From Pseudomonadota bacterium (lineage in GTDB: Bacteria; Pseudomonadota; Alphaproteobacteria; Sphingomonadales; Sphingomonadaceae), in contig JAFAEG010000145.1 in assembly GCA_023424095.1 (NCBI GenBank), positions 1 to 50,692 of the forward strand: a DNA stretch of 50,692 bases. The letters are read 5' to 3'. Shown here piece by piece: positions 38,493 to 46,870 of this stretch. A program made the position numbers and the translations under genes. Below the pieces are notes generated by a model. It searched no databases. It was not told the DNA's origin and saw only the letters and a program-made list of their open reading frames with translations. Positions within the stretch are counted from its first letter, which is position 1. Every line of letters begins with the position of its first letter.

Positions 38493-40025
38493 ATGACCTC
38501 TTCCGTCACCCACGTCTTCCGCCTGCTCCGCTGGGGCCGCACGCTCGCCCGCCACGGCGCGCTGACCGGGATCGAGCGCGACCGGGCGACGCCGCCGCCG
38601 GTGCGCCGCCTCGCCCGCATCGCCCGCTTCGGCGCGCGCGTGCCGAAGAAGCCGCGCTACACCGAGGCGTTCGTCGCGATCGGCCCGGGCGCGATCAAAT
38701 TGGGCCAGGCGCTCGCCACCCGCGCCGATCTGGTCGGCGACGAGGCGGCCATCGAGCTGCAGACGCTGCAGGACCGGCTGCCCCCTGCCCCGTTCGACAA
38801 GGTCAAGCGCCAGGTCGAGACGGAGCTGGGCAAACCGCTGGAGCAATTGTTCAGCGAATTCGACCCCGTCCCCGTCGGCGCCGCGTCGATCGCGCAGGTC
38901 CACCGCGCCGTTACGACTGACGGCCGGCTGGTCGCGGTGAAGGTGCTTCGCCCCGGGATCGAGGCGGAGCTGGAACGCGCGATCGAGACCTATGAATGGG
39001 CCGCGGCGCGGGTCGAGGGGATGGGCGGCGAGGCGGCACGGATGCGCCCCCGCGCGACCATCGCCATGTTCAAGCAATGGACGGCGCGCGAGCTGGATCT
39101 ACGCCGCGAGGCGGCTTCCGCGTCGGAACTGCGCGAGAATATGGTCGCCGAGGCCGATTTCCATGTCCCCGAGATCGACTGGAGCCGCACCGCCCAAAGG
39201 GTGATGACGCTGGAGTGGATCGAAGGCGTGAAGCTCAATGACCGCGCCGCTTTGATCGCCGCCGGGCACGATCTGCCGAACCTCGCCAAGATCCTCGTCC
39301 GCGCTTTCCTGCGCCAGGCGGTGGTCGACGGTTTCTTCCACGCCGATCTGCACCAGGGCAATCTGTTCGCCTTGGCCGACGGCCGGCTGGCGGCGGTCGA
39401 TTTCGGCATCATGGGCCGGATCAACCGCCAGGCGCGGCTGTGGCTCGCGGAAATCCTGCACGGCCTGATCACCGGCAATTACCGCCGCGTCGCGGAGATC
39501 CATTTCGAGGCGCAATATGTCCCCGGCCACCACAATATCGACGAGTTCGTGACGGCGCTGCGCGCGGTCGGCGAGCCGATCCGCGGCCTGCCGGTGAAGG
39601 ACATCTCGATCGGCAACATGCTGGAAGGCCTGTTCAAGATCACCCGCGATTTCGACATGCCGGTGCAGCCGCATCTGCTGCTGCTGCAAAAGACGATGGT
39701 GATGGAAGAAGGCGTCGCGACCAGCCTCGACCCCGAGATCAACATGTGGGACACGGCCTCCCCCTTCATCACCGAATGGGTGCGCAGTGAATTGGGCCCG
39801 GAAGCGCGGACGGCCGACTGGCTGATCGAGAATTTCCGCAACCTCGCCCGGCTGCCCGAGCTGATCCGCCGCATCGACCATTATTACCCCGCTCCGGGCG
39901 CCGCCCCGCCGGGCCTGCCACTGCCGGATGTCGTGGTGGTCAAGCCGTTCGGCTGGTGGCGCTATGCCCTGACCGGGCTGATTGCGGGCGGGATTGGCGT
40001 CGCGGCGACATTGCTGATGACGTAG
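38493..40025 (+). CDS. ubiB: Ubiquinone biosynthesis protein UbiB
   Basis: 510 residues with KLGQ at 69-72, the nucleotide lysine K150 in AVKVLRPG, HADLHQGN with D285, and the DFG D303. The C-terminal segment (WWRYALTGLIAGGIGVAATLLMT) is a membrane anchor. UbiB is an ATPase required for ubiquinone synthesis. AAGGGAG is upstream of the ATG. Its place between ubiE and coaBC makes it the likely true ubiB, in contrast to the paralogue at 2331-3818. The two are clearly different in sequence. Confidence 0.94.
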   Translation: MTSSVTHVFRLLRWGRTLARHGALTGIERDRATPPPVRRLARIARFGARVPKKPRYTEAFVAIGPGAIKLGQALATRADLVGDEAAIELQTLQDRLPPAPFDKVKRQVETELGKPLEQLFSEFDPVPVGAASIAQVHRAVTTDGRLVAVKVLRPGIEAELERAIETYEWAAARVEGMGGEAARMRPRATIAMFKQWTARELDLRREAASASELRENMVAEADFHVPEIDWSRTAQRVMTLEWIEGVKLNDRAALIAAGHDLPNLAKILVRAFLRQAVVDGFFHADLHQGNLFALADGRLAAVDFGIMGRINRQARLWLAEILHGLITGNYRRVAEIHFEAQYVPGHHNIDEFVTALRAVGEPIRGLPVKDISIGNMLEGLFKITRDFDMPVQPHLLLLQKTMVMEEGVATSLDPEINMWDTASPFITEWVRSELGPEARTADWLIENFRNLARLPELIRRIDHYYPAPGAAPPGLPLPDVVVVKPFGWWRYALTGLIAGGIGVAATLLMT

Positions 40026-40033
40026 CGCCGACG

Positions 40034-40062
40034 TTGACCTTGGGGCGCTACGCGCATAACTT
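40034..40062 (+). promoter_or_regulatory. Likely promoter of ccdAB
   Basis: TTGACC (40034-40039), a 17-base spacer and TAACTT (40057-40062). A start near 40069 is predicted, the same position as the second in-frame ATG, so the message might be leaderless. Confidence 0.45.
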
Positions 40063-40068
40063 ATGCGC
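40052..40068. promoter_or_regulatory. Palindromic operator candidate over the ccdA -10 box
   Basis: GCGCATAA, one base (C), TTATGCGC: a perfect palindrome with 8-base arms. It covers the candidate -10 element and the ATG at 40063. CcdA-CcdB complexes are known to repress their own operons at palindromic operators. Confidence 0.55.
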
Positions 40069-40317
40069 ATGAATATCGAGCGCAAAGTCGAGAAGGCCCC
40101 CCGCCGCGCGACCAACGTGTCGCTGCCAGCCGACCTGGTAGAATCGGCCCGCGGGCTCGATATCAACATTTCCCAGGCCTGCGAGAAGGGTCTCGCCGCC
40201 GAGGTGAAGAAGGCGCGCGAGGACAAATGGATCGAGGAGAATTGGGACGCGATCCAGTCTTCCAACGCCTATGTCGAAAAGCACGGCCTGCCGCTCGCCA
40301 AATATCGGATGTTCTGA
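40069..40317 (+). CDS. ccdA: CcdA-type antitoxin
   Basis: 82 residues (84 from the ATG at 40063). The N-terminal ribbon-helix-helix part (RRATNVSLPADLVESARGL) binds DNA; the C-terminal part (EENWDAIQSSNAYVEKHGLP, then LAKYRMF) is the disordered CcdB-neutralising tail with the typical W..EN..AI...N..VE..GL pattern. No Shine-Dalgarno sequence is visible before either ATG. It lies 4 bases ahead of ccdB in the same frame order, and the pair is set between ubiB and coaBC. The chromosomal CcdA family is well matched by length and motif. Confidence 0.9.
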   Translation: MNIERKVEKAPRRATNVSLPADLVESARGLDINISQACEKGLAAEVKKAREDKWIEENWDAIQSSNAYVEKHGLPLAKYRMF

Positions 40318-40321
40318 TCAC

Positions 40322-40621
40322 GTGGCGCAGTTCGACGTCTTTCGACCGGCCAGCGGCGGCGAATTGCTGCTCGATTGCCAATCCGACCTCCTGCGTCATC
40401 TGAACACGCGCTTCGTCGTGCCGCTGATGCCGCTTGATCGCGCGCCGACTCCGGCGGCTCGTCTCAACCCGTTGATCGAGATCGATGGCGAGACGCTATC
40501 CATGGTCACCCAGTTTGCCAGCTCGGTCCCGAAGGGCGAGCTCAGGGATTCGATCGGCTCGGTAGAGGATCGCCATTATGACATCGTGCGGGCGATCGAC
40601 TCGCTGATCGGTGGGGTCTGA
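40322..40621 (+). CDS. ccdB: CcdB-type toxin
   Basis: 99 residues from a GTG at 40322. The SH3-like core (MAQFDVFRPASGGELLLDCQ, SDLLRHLNTRFVVPLMPLD, LNPLIEIDGETLSMVTQF) is typical of CcdB, which in the F plasmid poisons DNA gyrase. The gyrase-poisoning C-terminus of F CcdB ends W-G-I; here it ends LIGGV, so the key tryptophan is absent, as in several chromosomal homologues. Toxicity is thus not assured. The stop codon is two bases before the coaBC start. Confidence 0.88.
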   Translation: MAQFDVFRPASGGELLLDCQSDLLRHLNTRFVVPLMPLDRAPTPAARLNPLIEIDGETLSMVTQFASSVPKGELRDSIGSVEDRHYDIVRAIDSLIGGV

Positions 40622-40623
40622 CC

Positions 40624-41814
40624 ATGCACGGCAAACGAATCCTCCTGATCGTCGGCGGCGGGATCGCGGCCTACAAATCGTGCGAGCTCATTCGCTGGTT
40701 GCGCAAGGCGGGCGCAAGCGTGCGCTGCGTGCTGACCGATGGCGGCGCGCAGTTCGTGACGCCGATGACGCTCGCGGCGCTTTCCGAGCAGCCGGTCCAC
40801 ACCTCGCTCTGGGATCTGAAGGACGAGGCCGAGATGGGCCATATCCAGCTCAGCCGGCAGGCGGATCTGGTCATGGTCTGCCCGGCGACGGCGGATCTGC
40901 TGTCGGCGATGGCAACCGGACGAGCGGACAGCCTCGCGACGACTTTGCTCCTGGCCACCGACAAGCCGGTGCTGGCCTGCCCGGCGATGAACGTGCGGAT
41001 GTGGCTGCACGCGGCGACCCAGCGCAATGTCGCGCAGCTTCGCGCCGATGGAGTCACGATTCTCGATCCCGACGACGGCGAGATGGCGTGCGGCGAATTC
41101 GGCCCCGGCCGCTTGCCGGAGATCGAGCGCATTGGCGCGGCAATCCAGGGCATGCTCTCCGGGCCAGGCCGGCTGGCCGGCAAGCATGTGCTGGTCACCG
41201 CCGGCCCGACGCACGAGCCGATCGACCCGGTGCGAGTGCTGGCTAATCGTTCCTCTGGCAAGCAGGGCTTTGCGATTGCCGAGGCGCTGGCCGGGCTCGG
41301 CGCGCGGGTGACGTTGGTCGCCGGGCCGGTGGGGCTGGCGACGCCGCGCGGGGTCGACCGCGTCGATGTCGAGACCGCCGCGCAGATGCTGAGCGCGGTC
41401 GAGGCGGCTTTGCCTGCCGATGCAGCGGTGATGACCGCCGCGGTGGCCGACTGGAAGGTCGAGGCGGCGACGACCAAGCTCAAGAAGAGCGCCGGGCCGC
41501 CGGCTCTCGCTTTTTCGCCCAATCCCGACATTCTCGCGACGCTCGGGAGCCACGCCGAGAGGCCCGGGCTGCTCGTCGGCTTTGCGGCCGAAACCGGCGA
41601 TGCTGCGGCCGAGGCGCGCGCCAAGCTGGTCCGCAAGGGCGCCGACTGGATCGTCGCCAACGACGTCGCCGCCGATCCGATGGGCGGCGACCGCAATCAG
41701 GTGACGATCGTCACCGCGTCCGGCGACGAACGCTGGGAACGGCTGGGTAAGGACGAGATCGGCCGCCGGCTGGCCGCGCGCATCGCCGATGCGCTGGAGA
41801 ACGAGACACTATGA
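40624..41814 (+). CDS. coaBC: Bifunctional phosphopantothenoylcysteine decarboxylase/phosphopantothenate-cysteine ligase
   Basis: 396 residues. The CoaC half is an FMN-dependent decarboxylase with GGGIAAYKSCELIRWL, the catalytic-histidine segment (EMGHIQLSRQ near residue 78) and the CPAMNVRMW substrate clamp (near 118). The CoaB half begins about residue 185 with HVLVTAGPTHEPIDPVR, RSSGKQGFAIAEAL and later AAVADW and IVANDV. It makes 4'-phosphopantetheine from phosphopantothenate and cysteine, in coenzyme A synthesis. Its ribosome binding site (GGTGGGG) lies inside ccdB, and it overlaps dut by four bases. Confidence 0.96.
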   Translation: MHGKRILLIVGGGIAAYKSCELIRWLRKAGASVRCVLTDGGAQFVTPMTLAALSEQPVHTSLWDLKDEAEMGHIQLSRQADLVMVCPATADLLSAMATGRADSLATTLLLATDKPVLACPAMNVRMWLHAATQRNVAQLRADGVTILDPDDGEMACGEFGPGRLPEIERIGAAIQGMLSGPGRLAGKHVLVTAGPTHEPIDPVRVLANRSSGKQGFAIAEALAGLGARVTLVAGPVGLATPRGVDRVDVETAAQMLSAVEAALPADAAVMTAAVADWKVEAATTKLKKSAGPPALAFSPNPDILATLGSHAERPGLLVGFAAETGDAAAEARAKLVRKGADWIVANDVAADPMGGDRNQVTIVTASGDERWERLGKDEIGRRLAARIADALENETL

Positions 41815-42248
41815 TCGAAATTGCCTGCAAGCGCCTGCCGCATGGCGAGGGCCTGCCTTTGCCCGCTTATGCCAGCGAGCATGCCGCCGGGCTGGACGTG
41901 GTCGCGGCGGAAAGCCTGACGCTCGCCCCCGGCGCGCGCCACGCGGTCGCCACCGGCTTCGCCATCGCCATCCCGAACGGTTACGAGGTGCAGGTCCGTC
42001 CGCGTTCCGGCCTGGCGCTGAAGCATGGCATCACCTGCCTCAACACGCCCGGCACGATCGACAGCGACTATCGCGGCGAAGTGAAGGTGATCCTCGCCAA
42101 TCTTGGTGATGCGCCGTTCGACGTGGTGCGCGGCGAGCGGATCGCGCAGCTCGTCCCCGCGCCGGTGCTGCGTGCCGCCTTCGCCGAGGTCACCGACCTG
42201 GACGACACTGCCCGCGGCGCCGGAGGCTTCGGCTCCACCGGCCGCTGA
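41811..42248 (+). CDS. dut: Deoxyuridine 5'-triphosphate nucleotidohydrolase
   Basis: 145 residues. Motif 1 AGLDVVAAE, motif 2 VRPRSGLALKHGI, motif 3 GTIDSDYRGEV, motif 4 GERIAQL and motif 5 RGAGGFGSTGR are all present, so the enzyme should be active as a trimer. It removes dUTP and makes dUMP for thymidylate. It is translationally coupled to coaBC (ATGA). Confidence 0.97.
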   Translation: MIEIACKRLPHGEGLPLPAYASEHAAGLDVVAAESLTLAPGARHAVATGFAIAIPNGYEVQVRPRSGLALKHGITCLNTPGTIDSDYRGEVKVILANLGDAPFDVVRGERIAQLVPAPVLRAAFAEVTDLDDTARGAGGFGSTGR

Positions 42249-42249
42249 G

Positions 42250-43011
42250 ATGGCGCTCACCGACGACCAGCTCGACCGCTATGCGCGCCACATCGTCCTG
42301 AAGGAGATTGGCGGCGCGGGTCAGGCCAAGCTGCTGGCGAGCAGCATCGCCGTGATCGGTGCGGGCGGGATCGGCTCGCCCGCCATCCTCTATCTGGCGG
42401 CCGCCGGGGTCGGACGGCTGCGGGTGATCGACGACGACGAAGTCTCGCTCGACAATCTGCAGCGACAGGTGCTGTTTGGCACAGGCGATGTAGGCGCGCG
42501 CAAGGTCGATGCGGCGGGCGCGGGGGCGGCGCGGCTGAACCCCGACATCGTCTTCGAAGGCGTGGCGGAGCGGCTGACGCCAGCCAATGTCGCCACGCTG
42601 ATCGGCGACGTCGACCTGATCCTCGACGGCTGCGACAATTTCGCCACCCGGCTCGCCGTCTCCGACCACAGCGTCCGCGCCCGCATCCCGCTGGTCTCCG
42701 CCGCGATCGGCCAGTTCCAGGCGCAAATCGCCACCTATCGCGGCTGGGAGCCGGACCGCCCCTGCTACCGCTGCTTCGTCGGCGATGCCTTCGACGCGGA
42801 GGATTGCGACACCTGTTCCGAGCTCGGCGTCCTCGGCGCCTTCGCAGGGCTGGCCGGCAGCTGGGCGGCGATGGAGGCGATCCGCGCGCTGACCGGCTTC
42901 GGCGACGACCCGGCCGGCAAGCTCCATCTCTTCGACGGCCTGAAACCGGGCCTTCGCACGCTCAGGATCGCGAAGGATCCGCATTGCCGAGGGTGCGCCC
43001 CGGCAGGCTGA
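42250..43011 (+). CDS. MoeB/ThiF-family adenylyltransferase
   Basis: 253 residues from the ATG at 42250, one base after the dut stop codon. The nucleotide-binding motif is GAGGIGSP near residue 39; the acid-rich R-finger region follows (DDDEVSLDNLQRQVLFGTGDVG); zinc cysteines are CYRC (near 172) and CRGC at the end; the thioester cysteine is in CDTCSELGVLG near 188. It adenylates a sulphur-carrier protein (MoaD or ThiS type) in molybdopterin or thiamine synthesis. MoeB and ThiF cannot be told apart from sequence alone, and no carrier gene is near. Confidence 0.9.
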   Translation: MALTDDQLDRYARHIVLKEIGGAGQAKLLASSIAVIGAGGIGSPAILYLAAAGVGRLRVIDDDEVSLDNLQRQVLFGTGDVGARKVDAAGAGAARLNPDIVFEGVAERLTPANVATLIGDVDLILDGCDNFATRLAVSDHSVRARIPLVSAAIGQFQAQIATYRGWEPDRPCYRCFVGDAFDAEDCDTCSELGVLGAFAGLAGSWAAMEAIRALTGFGDDPAGKLHLFDGLKPGLRTLRIAKDPHCRGCAPAG

Positions 43012-43013
43012 GG

Positions 43014-43490
43014 CTAGCCGCCGATGCCGAGCAGCTCGATGCGGAAATACAGGGTCGAGTTGGGCGGGATCGGGCCGGCGCCGCGGGAGCCGTAGCCAAT
43101 TTCCGGCGGGACGAGGAATTCGTAGGTGTCGCCGACATTCATCAGCGGCACGCCTTCCTGCCAGCCGACGATCAATTGCGGCAGCGGGAAGGTGACCGGG
43201 GTGCCGCGCGAGCTGTCGAACTCGGTGCCGTCGGTCAAAGTGCCGGTGTAATTAAGCGTGACCACGTCGGTCGGGCTGGGCTTCGGGCCGGTGCCGGGAC
43301 CGGCAACCTTGCGATAGCGCAGGCCGCTCGGCGTGCTCTGCCACTCGCCCTGAGTCATGTCGGTGGCCGGTGCGGCCGGGGCGACGCCGGCATTGCCATT
43401 GGCCGGAGCGGTGGTGTTGGCCGCTTGCTGGCCCCCGCAGGCGGCGAGAGCGAGCGCGAGCGCCGGGACGGTGAGAATTCGCAACTGCAT
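43014..43490 (-). CDS. FKBP-type peptidyl-prolyl isomerase, lipoprotein
   Basis: 158 residues from the ATG at 43490, which overlaps the topA stop (TGATG). The lipobox ALAAC puts the lipidated cysteine near residue 18. An Asn/Ala/Thr-rich linker follows, then the FKBP domain: VTLNYTGTLTDGTEFDSSRG, LIVGWQEGVPLMNVGDTYEFLVPPEIGYGSRGAG, PPNSTLYFRIELLGI. The catalytic-site aromatic and acidic residues (Y, D, W, Y) are conserved. It folds proline-containing proteins in the periplasm. Confidence 0.92.
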   Translation of the reverse strand: MQLRILTVPALALALAACGGQQAANTTAPANGNAGVAPAAPATDMTQGEWQSTPSGLRYRKVAGPGTGPKPSPTDVVTLNYTGTLTDGTEFDSSRGTPVTFPLPQLIVGWQEGVPLMNVGDTYEFLVPPEIGYGSRGAGPIPPNSTLYFRIELLGIGG

Positions 43491-46024
43491 CACTTCTTCT
43501 TTCCTTTGGCCGGAGCCTTTTTGGCCGACGCCTTCTTGGGCGCGGCCTTGCGGGCCGGTTTCTTCTTCGTCGCCGGGCCCTTGGCGGCCCGCTCGTCGAG
43601 CAATTGCGCGGCCTCTTCCAGCGTCAGCGCGTCGGGCGCAACCGATTTCGGCAGGGTCGCATTGGACGTGCCGTCGGTGACGTAGGGCCCGAAGCGGCCT
43701 TCCATCAGCTTGATCTCGAGCTCGGTGCGCGGATGGGCGCCCAGCACCTTCAACGGCTCGCGGCTGCCCCGGCCGCGGCCACCGCCGGCGGCGGCTTCGG
43801 CGAGCTTCACCACCGCCGCGTTCATACCGGTCTCGAACACCTCGTCGGTCGAGCCAAGCTTCGCATATTTGCCGTCATGGGCGAGATACGGACCGTAGCG
43901 GCCGATGCTCGCGGTGATCGGCTTGCCCGTCTCCGGATGATCGCCGACGGTGCGCGGCAGCGAGAGGAATTTGAGCGCGATCTCCAGCGTCGCCTCGGCC
44001 GCCGGCACGTCCTTGGGCAAGGACGCACGCTTCGCCTCCTTGCCGTCGCCGAGCTGGAAATAGGGGCCGAAGCGGCCCGAGCGCAGCGACACTTCGACGT
44101 CATTTTCATCGACGCCCAGCACTTGCGGACCGGTATCCTCCGCGCCCGCCTGCCCGCCTTGCGCGAAGCGGCGGGTGAATTTGCAGTCCGGATAATTCGA
44201 GCAGGCGACGAACGCGCCGAAGCGGCCGCCGCGCAGCGCCAGCCGCCTCTCGCCGCAGGCCGGGCACAGGCGCGGATCGCTGCCGTCGCCCTTGTCCGGG
44301 AACAGGAAGGGTTCGAGGAAGGCATCGAGTGCCAGGGTGATGTCGGAGGGCTTCTGCTCCATCACCTCGGCGGTCTTCGGCTTGAAGTCGCGCCAGAAGG
44401 CATCGAGCACCGCCTGCCAATCTGCCCGACCGCCGGAAATATCGTCCAGCTCGTCCTCAAGGCCGGCGGTGAAATCGAAGCTCACATAGCGTTCGAAAAA
44501 GCGCTCCAGGAACGCGGTCAGCAGCCGCCCGCTCTCCTCCGGCCACAGCCGATTCTTTTCGGCGCGGACGTAATTCCGGTCCTTAAGCGTCTGAATAACC
44601 GAAGCATAAGTGGAGGGGCGCCCGATTCCGAGCTCCTCCATCTTCTTGACCAGGCTGGCTTCGGAATAACGCGGAGGCGGCTGGGTGAAATGCTGCTCGG
44701 CCGTGACCTTCTTCTTGTCCGGCGTGTCGCCCTGGGCGAGCGCGGGCAGCTTTTTCTCGTCGTCCGCTTTCTCGTCGTCCGTGCCTTCCTCGTAGAGCGC
44801 CAGGAAGCCGGCGAAGCGCACCACCTGCCCGGTCGCGCGCAGGCCATGCTTACCGCTCTCGTCGGCCAGTTCGACCGTCGTGCGCTCGAGCCGAGCGCTC
44901 TCCATCTGGCTCGCCATCGCGCGCTTCCAGATCAATTCGTACAGCCGCGCCTGATCGCCCGAGCCGGCATGGTCGCGGCCGAAATCGGTCGGGCGGATCG
45001 CCTCGTGCGCTTCCTGCGCATTCTTCGCCTTGGTCTCGTAGACGCGCGGCTTGCCGGGGACATTGTGCGGGCCGAAGCGATGCTCGATCGCGACGCGGGC
45101 AAGATGCACCGCCTCCGCCGCCATCTGCACGCCGTCGGTCCGCATGTAGGTGATCGCGCCGCTTTCATAGAGGTCCTGCGCCACCCGCATGGTCTGCGCC
45201 GGCGACATGCCGAGCTTGCGCGACGCCTCCTGCTGCAGGGTCGAGGTGGTGAAGGGCGCCGGCGGATTGCGCATGAACGGCTTGGTCTCGACCGAGGCAA
45301 CGGTGAAACTGCCGCCCTCGACCGCCGCCTTGGCGCGCATCGCGGTGCCTTCGTCGCCGATGGTCAGCCGGTCGATCTTGTCGCCATCGAAGCGCACCAG
45401 CCGCGCGGCGAATTCGGTGCCGTCGGCCGCGAGCGTCGCGGTGACGCTCCAATATTCCTGCGCTTTGAACAATTCGATCTCGCGCTCGCGATCGACGATG
45501 AGGCGCAGCGAGACGGACTGCACCCGGCCGGCCGATTTCGCCCCGGGCAGCTTGCGCCACAGCACTGGCGAGAGGGTGAAGCCGACCAGATAATCGAGCG
45601 CGCGGCGGGCGCGGTAGGCGTCGATCAAATCCTCGTCGAGCGCGCGGGGCTTGGCCATCGCCTCGGTCACCGCCGCCTTGGTGATGGCGTTGAAGGTGAC
45701 GCGCTGAACATCCGCCGGCAGCGCCTTCTTGTTGCGGAGGATTTCCTGCACGTGCCAGCTGATCGCCTCGCCCTCGCGATCCGGATCGGTGGCGAGGATC
45801 AGCGTCTCGGCCTTCTTCGCCTCATCGGCGATGGCGCGGACCTGCTTCGACTTATCGGCATAGGTTTCCCACTGCATCGCGAAGCCGTCGTCCGGATCGA
45901 CCGAGCCATCCTTGGGCGGCAGATCGCGGACGTGGCCGTAGGAAGCGAGCACGCGATAGCCGCCGCCCAGATACTTCTCGATGGTTTTCGCCTTGGCGGG
46001 CGATTCGACGACGACGAGCTTCAA
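43490..46024 (-). CDS. topA: DNA topoisomerase I
   Basis: 844 residues from a TTG at 46024, with AGGGG seven bases upstream. The TOPRIM acidic triad D80, D82, E84 (ATDPDREGE) and the catalytic Tyr293 in GAITYMRTDG are present. After the core, three or so C-terminal repeats and a zinc finger (CPACGERRLALRGGRFGAFVACSNYPDC) lead to a long lysine-rich tail (APKKASAKKAPAKGKKK) typical of alphaproteobacteria. It relaxes negative supercoils. The FKBP gene follows in the same transcript. Confidence 0.97.
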   Translation of the reverse strand: MKLVVVESPAKAKTIEKYLGGGYRVLASYGHVRDLPPKDGSVDPDDGFAMQWETYADKSKQVRAIADEAKKAETLILATDPDREGEAISWHVQEILRNKKALPADVQRVTFNAITKAAVTEAMAKPRALDEDLIDAYRARRALDYLVGFTLSPVLWRKLPGAKSAGRVQSVSLRLIVDREREIELFKAQEYWSVTATLAADGTEFAARLVRFDGDKIDRLTIGDEGTAMRAKAAVEGGSFTVASVETKPFMRNPPAPFTTSTLQQEASRKLGMSPAQTMRVAQDLYESGAITYMRTDGVQMAAEAVHLARVAIEHRFGPHNVPGKPRVYETKAKNAQEAHEAIRPTDFGRDHAGSGDQARLYELIWKRAMASQMESARLERTTVELADESGKHGLRATGQVVRFAGFLALYEEGTDDEKADDEKKLPALAQGDTPDKKKVTAEQHFTQPPPRYSEASLVKKMEELGIGRPSTYASVIQTLKDRNYVRAEKNRLWPEESGRLLTAFLERFFERYVSFDFTAGLEDELDDISGGRADWQAVLDAFWRDFKPKTAEVMEQKPSDITLALDAFLEPFLFPDKGDGSDPRLCPACGERRLALRGGRFGAFVACSNYPDCKFTRRFAQGGQAGAEDTGPQVLGVDENDVEVSLRSGRFGPYFQLGDGKEAKRASLPKDVPAAEATLEIALKFLSLPRTVGDHPETGKPITASIGRYGPYLAHDGKYAKLGSTDEVFETGMNAAVVKLAEAAAGGGRGRGSREPLKVLGAHPRTELEIKLMEGRFGPYVTDGTSNATLPKSVAPDALTLEEAAQLLDERAAKGPATKKKPARKAAPKKASAKKAPAKGKKK

Positions 46025-46101
46025 CGCGGTACCCCTATACGTGTGTACGCGTACGAGGGTGGCGAGCGGTGCGGCCTGTCGTCAAGCGGCTGTGTGAACC
46101 C

Positions 46102-46803
46102 TCAGCGGCATTGCACGCGATAGCCGCTCACCCGATCGTTCCACTGCGGTCCGACATAGCCGATCCGGTCGCGCCACTGCACGTTGCGGCCCTGGAAGTT
46201 CACATGCTCGTAGCCGGTGAAGGTGCAGCCGGGGCGGCATTCGAGCGACGAGATGCGGTCATTCCATTCGCGGCCGATTGACGGCACCACCGCCCCTTCG
46301 CGAATCTCCTCGCGGCGGCCGGCGAAGCCGACATTCTCGTAGATAGTGCAGGCCGGCGCGCGATTGCCCCAGCCGGGACCACCGGGACCGCCTGGACGCC
46401 CTGGAGCGCCGGGACGATCGTCGCCCCAATTCCCGCCGCGGCACTGCACCCGGAAGGCGCTGATCCGGTCGTTCCATTGCGGGCCGACGAAACGGGTGCG
46501 GCCCTCGTAGCGGGTCTGGCGGCCGCGAAAATTGGCGTCCTCGTGCGCGACCAGGACGCAGCCCGGGCGGCAGTCGACCGACGAAATGCGATCGTTCCAG
46601 CGGCGGCCGACAAAGGACTGGGAATCGTTGCGGCCCAGCGCCCAGCGCTCGCCCGCATAATCGGCATGTTCGTAGACGGTGCAGGCGGCATTCTGCTGTC
46701 CGCCATCCCAGCCGCCGCGCTGCGCGTCCGTCGCATTCGCCGCAGCGAAACCCCCGCCGATCACGCCCGCCGCAAAGATCGCGCTGATACCGAACCGAAC
46801 CAT
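46102..46803 (-). CDS. Secreted protein with two beta/gamma-crystallin-type domains
   Basis: 233 residues. A signal peptide (about residues 1-24) precedes two domains of two Greek-key-like motifs each. The pattern YEHADYAGE (44-52), HEDANFRGR (87-95), YENVGFAGR (155-163) and YEHVNFQGR (198-206) recurs, and W-N-D-R-I/V-S ends each motif (69-74, 110-115, 180-185, 221-226). A Gly/Pro-rich linker (about 124-147) joins the domains, and cysteines bracket each. The second domain is an internal duplication of the first. Bacterial crystallins often bind Ca2+; the canonical N/D-x-S/T-S sites are only partly visible. It separates topA from dprA. Confidence 0.82.
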   Translation of the reverse strand: MVRFGISAIFAAGVIGGGFAAANATDAQRGGWDGGQQNAACTVYEHADYAGERWALGRNDSQSFVGRRWNDRISSVDCRPGCVLVAHEDANFRGRQTRYEGRTRFVGPQWNDRISAFRVQCRGGNWGDDRPGAPGRPGGPGGPGWGNRAPACTIYENVGFAGRREEIREGAVVPSIGREWNDRISSLECRPGCTFTGYEHVNFQGRNVQWRDRIGYVGPQWNDRVSGYRVQCR

Positions 46804-46870
46804 GCTCGCTCCTCCCCAAATCGTTGCGGTCCCAGAACCAAATCAGGGGCCGCGTGGCAAGAGTCACCGC

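Noticed and set aside
46045..46054. Palindrome GTACGCGTAC upstream of topA
   Set aside because: Ten bases, common by chance in high-GC DNA; not overlapping a recognisable promoter.
43604..46123. An 839-codon open frame antisense to topA
   Set aside because: It mirrors topA exactly, has Arg/Gly/His-rich composition of no family, and is a known artefact of high-GC codon use.
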